Virus record (IMG/VR): IMGVR_UViG_3300020159_002334
Span: 1-33,067 of that record
Length of the DNA stretch: 33,067 nt
Strand: one strand, 5' to 3'
Source of the DNA: a virus
Every line of letters starts with the position of its first letter. The stretch's first letter is position 1. This document shows, in pieces, positions 5,724 through 17,700 of this stretch. The notes under the pieces were generated by a model. That model made no database searches, was not told the DNA's origin, and saw nothing but the letters and a program-made list of their open reading frames with translations. The translations under genes were made by a program, and so were the position numbers.

Positions 5724-8700
5724 ATGACAGAAAAAAGAGTACAGTTCAAAGATATCGTTAAGAATCAACTGCCACAATATGTGAAGGAAGAGTTTCCATT
5801 AGTTGGAGAGTTCTTAAGTCAATATTATTTGGCACAAGAATTTCAAGGTGCTCCTGTCGATTTAATACAAAATATCGATAAGTACATTAGAGTTGATTCT
5901 ATAACTGATCTTACAGATTTTACGTTCTTAGGATCCGACATATCTTCTATCGATACAGAAATAACTGTAGATCTTCTAATTTCGGAAAAAGGAACTGATG
6001 GATTTCCGGAAAAATATGGACTAATATCTATCGATGATGAACTAATATTATACGAATCAAAAACATTAAATGGGTTCAGTAACTGCTATAGAGGATTTAG
6101 TGGCGTAGTTTCATATAGCAATACAAATGTAGGTATAGCATCTACTTACAAGTTACGTTCTTCGGATGAGTTGGTATTCAAGGACTCCGATTCCGATTCA
6201 CACAAATCAGGAACAAAAATTTATAATTTGAGTTCTTTATTCTTAAAAGAGTTTCTTGTTAAACTAAAATATCAGTTATCTCCCGGTTTTGAAAATAGAA
6301 CCTTTATTGAAAAAGTAAAGGAATCTACATTAATTAAACAAATAAAAGACTTCTACAAGAGTAAGGGAACTGATCAATCATTTGAGATTCTTTTCAAGGC
6401 TCTTTATGGTGAAAATGTCAAAGTATTGCGACCCAAGGATGTTCTTTTTAGACCATCAGACGCTCAATATAAGATAACTAATGACCTAGTAGTAGAAAAG
6501 ATATCGGGACCTGTAGAGGAACTTCCCAACTTAACTTTATTTCAGAATACGTATTCTAATATATCTGAAGCATATGGTCCAGTAACTGAAATAGAAAATG
6601 TAGTATCTGATGATGGAAAAATATTCTATAAACTAAAAATAGATGGGGGATATAATAGAGATCCTGCATTTGATGGTGCCATTTATGGGAAGTTCTCTGT
6701 ACATCCAAAAACTAGAACTATTGGCAAATATGGACTAACATCCGTTACTCTAGATGTAGACTCTACTGTTGGTTTCCCATCAAGCGGAGAAGTTGTAGTA
6801 ACTTACCAAGATGGTGAAACTGGGGTAGTTTCATATGCTTCTAAAAATTTAACTCAGTTTTTAGATTGCAGCAATATAACTGATGTTATACTAGACAACT
6901 CAATAGTTGGCGTCAATACTTATGCAAGTGCAGTAACAGGATTTGGCACTGAAATTAAAGTTAGAATCAACTCAATTTTAAGTGGAGTAGATTTACCTCA
7001 AGACTCGCATTATTATAGTAAAGATGATACTGCAAGAATAAAGACTCTAGGATTTGATGGGGAAGGTGTAACATCTAAAAATTGGATATTTAACATATCC
7101 CCAACTTACGAAGTAGAATCATATATTCTAGTAGATTTTTCAGACTTAACATATTCTCTAACACTGAAGAATAACCATGTCTTTAGACTTGGTGATAGTA
7201 TTCAAGTTATTGATAGTTTTGGATCTATTAAAGAATCAACCGTCGTTGACGTTTTTTCAAGCAAAAATATTTCTGTCAGAGGACAAGGAACTTTAAGTGA
7301 CGATTTCTATAAAGTAAAAAGAAATCTATTAAAAGCAAATCTACCCAATTTCAATCTATCAAATTCGTTAAGTGCAAATATACAAAATGTTTATAGTGAT
7401 GGAGAAAAAACTCTAGTAGCATCTTCTTCACTGCCATTTTACCCCAATCAATCTTTAGATATAAACAATAGATCGGTAACTTTCTCGGGAACTTTTAGTG
7501 GAAGTACGATTAGAATAACATCTCTAGTAGATCATGGGTTCTATACTGGAGATTGTGTCTATTATTCTCCAGAAAAGACAACAACATCTACACTTGACGC
7601 TGATGGAAATGAGCAAGTAGAAACCGTAGTATCTTCATATATTTTTGATGAAGGAATTTACTTCATAAAAAGAATAGATTCTAATCAAGTAAAATTTGCG
7701 AAAAGTAGATCGGATATTTTATATGGAAAATATCTATCTCTAGAAAATTCGATTACAGTCAATAATAACATTATAACTCCATATGAGTTTTATGGCAAAA
7801 CCATAAACACACAAAAACTGTTTAGAGAAATTTCTCCTCCACTTGTAACGACAGAAAAATATGAAACACCTCATGGATTTACAGGAATTCTGGCAAACGG
7901 TGTTGAAATATTAAACTATAAGTCAAGAGATAAAGTAATCTATGGTTCCTTAGAAGGAGTAGATATTTTATCAGGTGGATCTGGATATGATATTATTAAC
8001 CCCCCACAGTTAGTAATATCGGATTCTGTTGGTTTGGGTGCCACTGGATACTGTGCAGTATCTGGTTCCCTACAAGAAATAAGAGTAATTGACTCTGGAT
8101 TTGATTATCAAGAAGTTCCAACAATAAAAATAACAGGTGGTAATGGAACTGGAGCTCAAGCGAAAGTTAACATGAAACTCGTTTCTCATGAAGTTGCTTT
8201 TAACTCTGAGATACAATCTGGATTAGTTGGATTAGGTAGCACAGTATCTACAATAGGTTTTTCTACTGAGCACAAGTTTAAAAATGGCGAGCAAGTAGTG
8301 TATAGAACATATACACAAACTGCTGTAGGTGGTTTATCTACAGATGCAATTTATTATGTTTCCAGAACTTCATCCACAAAAATAAAGTTACACAAAACAC
8401 TAAATGATTCTATTATTGGGGTCAATACTGTTTCCTTGACAGGTTATGGTTTAGGTAATCACACTTTTGAATCATCCACCAAAAAACTTGTTTTGGGTTC
8501 AGTAGTAGTTGCAAATTCTGGATTTGGTTATCAAAATAAAAAGAGAACGGTTTCTTCCACAGGAATAAGCACCTCATTAGATATTATTACTATAGAAAAT
8601 CATGATTTTTCCTCCGGAGAAATCGTTGAGTATTCAACCGCAGGATCTGTTATTGGCGGTTTAACAAATAATACAAATTATTACGTTACGAAAGTCGATA

Positions 8701-11700
8701 ATGATAGATTTAGATTGTCGCAAGTTGGTTTTGGATCTTCTGATTATTATAAGACAAAGCAATATGTAAAACTTACATCAAAAAATAATGATACGCACTT
8801 TTTCAACTATCCACCAATTAATGTTGAACTGCTTGGAAATGTTGGATTATCTTCCCAATATAAAGCACAGATCCAACCAATCTTTAGAGGAGAGATTACT
8901 TCGGTCAATTTAGAATCCAAGGGTTCATCATATGGTGTTGAAGATATTTTAAATGTAGATAGACAACCCCTGTTCACAACAATATCGGGATCTAATGCTG
9001 AACTTTATCCAATAATATCAAATGGACAGATAACAGAAGTTTTAGTTAACAATGTTGGGAAAAATTATACATCTATTCCAGATTTAATTGTAACTGGATC
9101 TGGATCAGGAGCTGTTCTAACTCCCATTTTATTAAACAATCAGATCAGTGAAGTTAAGGTGATATCCGGTGGATTTGGATATTCACAAAGCTCGACAGAA
9201 ATAGTTGTTGTACAAACTGGCAGTGGAGCAAAATTTAAAGCAAAAATAAAATCCTGGACAGTTAATAACTTCCAAAAATATATTAACAATATCACTAAAG
9301 ATGATGGATTTTTAACAAATGGTACAAATCCAAATTTTGAACTTCAATACGCTCACTTATATGCACCAAGAAAGTTAAGAGAAGTTTTATATTCTTTAGA
9401 TCAAGGAGGAAATATTTTATATTCAAATTCTGATCTGAGAACTTCAAATAATGCCGAAATATCTTCTACCGATCATTCCCCAATAATTGGATGGGCATAT
9501 GATGGGCATCCAATCTACGGTCCATATGGATACCTCACAAAGTCTGGGGGAGTAGTCTCCCAAATGAAGAGTGGTTATAAATTGACTTTAGATTCAAATA
9601 GACCCTCTCTACAGTACTATCCAGAGGGATTCTTTATTGAAGACTACAAGTATTATCCAACAAATGAAGATACTGTACTTGACGAAAATAATGGTAGGTT
9701 CTGCGTAACTCCAGATTTTCCCAATGGAACTTATGCATATTTTGCAACGATTGATGATTCTTCGGTAGAATCGTCCGGTCCTTTTGTTGGATACAAAAAA
9801 CCAGTTTTCCCATATTTGATAGGAAAAAGTTATAACTCTAGACTCAATGAGTTTAACTTTAAAAGATCTTCAAATCAAGATGAACTCGATTTAAATCAAA
9901 CCAATTGGATTAGAAACACTTATTCATACAATCTAACCGAAAATGAATCCACTTATGAGTATATTACTTTACCAAATAGATTAAACCAAACTATTGATAT
10001 TACTGGGATATCACCTGGTTCTATTGACAGAATAGGCATTTTCAGTGGAGGTAATGGGTATAGAGTAAATGACTCACTCATCTTCAATAACATTGATTCA
10101 AATAACAATGTAAGAGGAAACGCATTATCTGCTGTTGTTTCTAAGTTAGCAGGCAAATCAGTTTCTAATATTAGTGTTGCTAGCTCCACTCTATATGATG
10201 TTGAGATTTATCCAACTAATAATAAAGGAGATTATGTATTTTATAATGCAACCCCACATGACTTCAAAAACTTCGACTTAGTTTCTATTTCTGGGTTAAG
10301 TACAACATCATCTTTGATTGAAGGAAACTATATTGCAGGTATTCAGACTCACAAGTTATCTTTAGTTGGCGTCGGTACTGCAACAGTTGGAATAGCATCA
10401 GTTGGAGTTACTGGTATAGTTACTTATATTTCAGTAAGAGGAAATCTTGATTTTTCAAATATTAGAGATAATGATGTCTTCTATATTAATAATGAAAAGG
10501 TAAAGGTTTTAAATGTTGATGCAACATCTTCCAGATTAAGAATATTAAGGGAAGTCAATGATACTGTAGGGGCATCACATTCAGTAACTTCAGTTCTATA
10601 TGAAGATCCAAGAAAAATAATCATTAGAGCGGGATTTAATACAGAATACACATACTCCGTAAATAAGCAAATCTATTTTAATCCAAAAGATTCTGTTGCC
10701 CTTGGAACAAGTGCTGCAGTAGGTATTGGCACAACTATTGCATTCTCAAATCCAGGTGTAGGACTTACTCAAGTTTTTGTTCCCAATAGATCAGTATATC
10801 TTCCCAATCATAACTTGAATACAAATGATTTGTTGACATATGAAACCAATGGCGGAAGTCCAATTGTAATATCATATACTGGCATAGGTACAACAACTCT
10901 CCCAAATAACTCATCAGTATATGCAGCAAAAATCAGCAATGATTTGATTGGGATATCGACAGTGGCAGTAGGTTTAGGTTCTACTGGATTTTTCTCTGGA
11001 TTATCGACTAGTACCGGACTATTGTATTTTGTTGGTCTAGGAACTGGAACAAACCACAGTTTCAAAACAAATTATTCAGTATTGACTGGTCAAATTTCCA
11101 GAAATATTGTAACAGTTTCTACAGCACAAACACATGGTTTGTTGAATGATGATATCGTTGATATTAATATTAATCCCTCAATTTCAACATCTTTCTCTGT
11201 AAAATATGATGATTATAATAGAAAGATAGTAATAGATCCAAAATCATTTATTGCATTGGATGTTGATGTAAACACAAACTCTATTACTATTCTAAACCAT
11301 GGATTAAATAGTGGTCAAAATATTATTCATACCTCATCATCACCTTCTTCTGGATTGGTAAATGAAGGTATTTACTATGTGGTCTTTGTTGATAAGAATA
11401 CAATAAAACTATCTAACACTTATTTCAATTCTAAAAATAAAAAACCATCAGTTGTAGACATTACATCGGCATCTTTTGGAACTATTTCTCCAATCAATCC
11501 TCCACTAAAACTGTATAGAAATTCTACGGTAACTTTTGATCTTTCCGATTCTTCATTATCTTATGTCTACCAGTCAATAAGGTATCCAGCTTTCAGATTG
11601 GAAATCTACAAAGATTCTTCATTTAAAAATATTTTTGACACCTCAGAAGAATCTAGAACTTTCAATGTTCAAAAATCCGGAATAGTTGGTGTAGATTCGG

Positions 11701-14700
11701 GAGCAAAACTGACTCTTATTGTTAATGAGTCATCGCCCAAAACTTTATATTATAATTTGGTTCCAATATCGGACGGGGCTTCCCCAATAGAGAAAGCAGA
11801 AGTATCATACGATAACACTGTTGATTCGTATAATCAACTGCAGATAGATTATAGTCTTTATAATGGGGATCATAAAGTTTCTATTGCAACATCAACTTCT
11901 TTCAAATACTTCTTGGCGAAAGAACCTGAGAGATCTTCATACATCTCATCAACATCAGATTTGAAGTACTATACAGGTTCATTATCTGCATATGGTCCTA
12001 TTCAAGATATAAAAATAACGAACAAAGGGTTTAACTACTATTCTTTACCAGGAGTTTCTACCGTAGTTTCTTCTATAGGTAATGGTGCATTATTAGAAAC
12101 TTTTGGAGAAACAATCGGTAAAGTCAAAAAGGCAAAAATAATCAATGTTGGATTTGACTTTCCATCAGATAAAACCTTAAGACCAAAAGTTTCTTTACCC
12201 AAGGTTATAAAAATTGATAGTCTATCTTCCTTTGAATCCATTGGAATTAGTTCTTTGGGAAGAGGGTATGTTTCTGCACCAAAACTTATAGTTTTTGACG
12301 GCAAAACAAAGAATCTTGTCTCAGAGGTTGATATAAGTTATAAGATTGGAGAGACAAATGTAACTATCAGAAATAACACATATGGAATAAGCGATACTAC
12401 ACCTATAATCTTACCAATAGAAAACTCAAATGGAGTTGGTATAGCAACAATATCATACAACGATTCTAATAAAAAGGTAACTGTTGGATTGTCAACAGGA
12501 TTTAGTAGCTTAGACTCTTTCCCATTTAAGGTCAATGATAGAGTTTTAGTAGAGAACATTAGTGTTGGTGTAGGATCAACTGGGAAAGGATTTAATTCTG
12601 AAGATTATGGATATCAGTTATTCACATTAACTGAGGTTGATCCAAATGTTGGCGGAATAGGGTCAGTAACATATAGTTTAAATGGTTATCTAAGCGGTTC
12701 AGAATTTCCTGGCACTTTTAATCCATCAAACTCCGCAGGAAGAATAATCCCAGAAAAATTCTTCCCAGTATTTAATGTTGTCCTTAAGAAAAATGATTAC
12801 AAAAAAGGTGAGATTGTTGAATCAGGAAAATCAACAGGTGTTGTTGAAAATTGGGACTCTATAACAAATTACTTAAAAATATCTACAAAAGATAGTTTTA
12901 ATGTTGGGGATAATATTAAAGGATTGTCATCAAAGACTCAAGGTATAGCTTCGTCAATAACAGAATTTGACTGCTATGCAAAACTAGATTCAACTTCAAA
13001 GTTTGAAAACGGATGGCAAAGTGCTGCTGGATTCTTGAACGATAACTTACAGAAAATACAAGATAGCTTGTACTATCAAAATTTCTCATACTCTTTAAAA
13101 TCAAAAGTTGATTATGATACTTGGAACGATGCAGTAAGCACGCTAAACCATACAGTAGGATTTAAAAAATTTGCTGATTATCAACTAGAATCTAAAGTTT
13201 CTGAAGAAACAAACACATCCCTAACAGTTGGAGTTTCAACCCAAACTACGGGTGTTAATGTTACTGTTGATATGGTTGGTTATGGAAACTTAAATTGTTT
13301 TTCTGATTTTGATATTGCAAAAGAAAACTCACTTAGAGTTGGATCTAGATTATTCTCCAATCAAATATCTTTTGGGAATAGAGTTCTTACTGATTATTTT
13401 GAGTCTTTTGGTAACAGAGTTTTATCCATAGATGATTTCAGTTCCCAGTTTAATAGCAATCCTCGTCCCACAATCTATAGTGAAGTGCATAGATTTGATT
13501 TGAGATCAATACGAGCTCAAAAATATCTAACATTTATTAAAGATAGGAGATATACTGGACAAAGACAGGCAATGCTCGTGACTCTTATTCATGATGATTC
13601 TGTTGGATATTTAAATCAATATGCAAGAGTAGAAACCACTTATGATTTAGGATCTTTTGATTTCATAATAGACGGATCCGAAGGTGTTTTATTATATTAC
13701 CCAACAAGATATACTATAAATGATTATGACGTTTCAACCATATCATATAATATAAAAGATGATTTGGTTGGTATTGGAACAACTTCTATAGGACCCGTCG
13801 CAACTGTAGATGCATATAATATATCTACAGTTGGCATTGCAACCACAACAATTGTAAGTTTTGCAGCAACAACTTATACTTCAGCAAAAATCTTAGTTGA
13901 GTTGTCTTCAAACAACGAATATGAATTTGATGAGTTAAATGTTGTTCATGATGGAACAAATATTGAACTTATTGACTATGGACAACTGGCATCATCATTA
14001 TCCAATCTTTCTTCCAGTGGATATGGTACTTACTACCCATACATTTCCGGATCAGATTTAAAAATTGATTTTATTCCAAATGAAACTGTAGGATCTGCAA
14101 CAACTATTAGTATATTGAGGATTGGTTTAGCAGGTACATCTATAACAGGTATCGGAACTTTGGATTTGAAACATGCCCGTCTTGAGGCAAGAACTATTTC
14201 AATTCCATCGTCAGCATCTCCTGGAATAAGTACAATTTTAAGTTATTCTGGAGAATATAGTGCTGCATACTGTTTAGTACAAGTTTCCGATTTAACTAAT
14301 AATAGGCATCAGTTTTCCGAGATCGTAATGATCAATGACGATGCAACGGAAGATGCATATGTTACGGAGTTTGCTAACTTAGAAACATATGCAGGTCTCG
14401 GAACTATTGGTGGTTCTGTAACTGGAGTAGGACAAACAACTCAGTTAGTATTCACACCACTGCCAAATATACAGACTCAAGTAAAAGTTTATGCAAATAT
14501 TTTGAGGATTCAAGATGATACTAAAGATGTCGTAGATTTTAATAGCGGAACTATTGAAACAAATGATGGAGTATATTATGGTACTGAAAGAGATCTGAGA
14601 AGATCATTTGATCTTACACATAAAACATATCCAATCTTTGAAAGATATTTCTCAGGATTCAGTTCATCTGTAGTTAATACGACTGATAATACTATCGAAA

Positions 14701-17700
14701 TACCAAGCCACTTCTTTGTAACGGGAGAAAAGGTAACTTATAACTATGCTGGAGCAGGAACAACTCAAGCAGTAGGAATAGCGACGACTACCATAACAGG
14801 TCTTGGATCTACAGATAAACTTCCAACGGAACTTTATATTGTTAAAATAAACGAAAATAAAGTAAAAGTAGCAGTATCTGCAACAGATGCCCTTAGGTCT
14901 ATTCCAAACACTCTAGATCTGACTTCAGTTGGTATCGGCACTTCCCATAGATTTACTGCACATAATCAAAATGCCAAAGTGATTGTTGCTTTAGACAATA
15001 TTATTCAATCTCCAGTTGTTGCAACTTCACAAACAACAACATTAGCAAAAAATCTGTTTACTACGGAAGATGTTCTGTATTTTAGTGGGATAACTTCATT
15101 CTTTGGTGGAGATCTGATAAGACTCGATAATGAGATTATGAGAGTTGATGCCGTTGGCATTGGAAGCACAAATGCAGTGAGAGTTAGAAGACCTTGGTTG
15201 GGAACTGTTGTTGCTGGTTATTCAACAGGATCTCTTGTCACTAAAGTTACGGGAACTTATAATATTGTAGGTAGCAACATTAATTTCGTAGAAGCTCCTT
15301 ATGGAAATACTCCACTATCATCAACAACAAATCGCCCAGACGAAAGAGATTGGACTGGAATAGCAACTGGATCATCCTTCCAAGGAAGATCATTTATGAG
15401 ATCTGGAATAACTAATAGTTCCAATGAATCTTACTATAAAAACTATATTTTTGATGATGTATCTAATGGATTTAATGGGACAAATAGAACATTTACATTA
15501 AGATCTTCGGGATCAAATGTTTCTGGCATTTCTAATGAACATGCGGTCATTTTAATAAATGATGTTTTCCAAGGTCCAGGTACGAACTCGGATTATGCCC
15601 TAATAGAAAGTTCCGGAATTACCTCAGCCAGATTTACTGGAACTGCTTCTTCCGTTTCATATGATGTGAACACTTCAAATCTTCCTATCGGAGGAATCAT
15701 ACTTTCAGTAGGATCTACAGAAGGATTTGGTTATCAACCACTTGTTTCTGCTGGAGGAACTGCAATAGTTTCTGGTCTCGGGACCATTTCTTCAGTAAGT
15801 ATTGCAAATAGTGGATCTGGATATAGGGTAGGAATACAAACAGTTAGAGTTGGAGTGAAAACATCAGATAATAATGGATTTTATCTCAATTTCATCGGGA
15901 CTGCTGTAGTAAGTAATGGAAATATTGTAAGTATTGGCATTACAAATCCCGGTGTTGGATATACTTCTACAAATCCACCAAAGGTTGTATTTGATGATCC
16001 CCTATCATATTCGGATATTCCTTTAGTTTATAGCACCTCTTCCCCAACGGGACTTGGAGCAGCTGCAACTATAGATATTGTTGTAGGTCAAGGATCTAGT
16101 GTTATTAGTTTTGAGATTAAAAATACTGGATATGGATATAGGGAAGGAGAAATATTGACAGTGCCAATGGGTGGATTGACAGGAATACCGACATCATCCT
16201 CATTTAAAGAGTTCCAGGTATCGATACAAAATGTATTTTCTGACAAATTTACTGGATGGTCTATTGGACAACTTCAAACACTTGATGACATTTCCGATCT
16301 ATTTGACGGAGAAACAATCGCATTCCCACTAAAAGTCTCAGGCAATCTTATTTCAATAAAAGCTGCTAAGGGATCAAATATCAATGTCCAGGATCTGTTG
16401 TTAGTATTTGTAAATGATATTTTACAAGTTCCTGGTGAGGGATATGTGTTTGATGGGGGGAGCATTATAACCTTCACTGAAGCACCGAAAGGTTCAAGTT
16501 TGGGTATACCTGGAACTAACGATAAGTGTAAGATCATTTTCTATAAGGGAAGTGGTTCTGCAGATGTTATCGAAAGAAACATACTAGAAACCGTCAAGGT
16601 TGGCGATGAACTTATTTTTGGATATGACTCATCACTTGGACAACAACCATCTCTCCAAGAAGAAGATAGAACTGTTACTTCAATATTAGCAACTGATTTG
16701 GTAAATACAAATCCATATTTTGGACCAGGAAATACCGAAAATGAATCTCTCGCTAGAACTATTACATGGTGCCGTCAAACTGAAGATAAAATAATCGATG
16801 AAAAGGAGATATCTAAAGATAGAATGTTATATGAACCCGTTATTAATCCCGTTGCATACTTAATAAAATCTGTTGGTATTGGATCTACTATTGTTTATGT
16901 TGATAACTTAAGACCATTCTTTAATCAAAATAACGAAAGTAGTACAAGTCTAGATTTCCAGAAGCAAATAACATTCATATCGCAGGATGTGAAGACTTCT
17001 GCTGCAGCAACTGCAGTTGTTTCTGCTGCTGGTACTGTAAGTTCTGTCAATATTTCTGATGGTGGTTTTGGATACTCCACTGCACCAACAGTAATATTTG
17101 AAAACCCAGTTGGTTTGGGAACAACATATAGAGCTTCTGGCATCGCTACAATTTCTTCTGCAGGAATAGTAACTTCAATCTCCATTATTGGTATGGGAAC
17201 AAATTATTCCCAAGAAAATCCGCCACTGGTTTTCATCGAACCACCAACCTCTATGTCGGAAACCAATACTGTTTCACAGTACCGGGGAGACTTTGGGGTA
17301 ATAGTGGGAGTTGCAAATAACTCGGTTGGAGTTGCAATAACCGGAATCACCTTTGATCTGACTATTGAAAAAGATTCTTTCCTAAGGGATTCTTCCATAA
17401 CCGGTGTTACCACTATCAGTGGTATACAAACAGGATATTATTTTGCCATCTACAATACAAATATTGGTACGGGAGTTACATCTCTAGATGAAAGCAATCA
17501 AGTTATTGGTATAGGCACAACTTGCTTAGATAACATTTATAGAGTTGCTGCTGTTTCCATAGCACAAACAGGAGCTCCTGGATTGGGTGTTACATATGTT
17601 GCTAGGGTTACTGTTAGTGTTTCTGGTTACAATGGGTTAACTGGACTTGGATCTAGTTCATTCTTCGGAAACTACAGTTGGGGAAGAATAGATTTAGATT

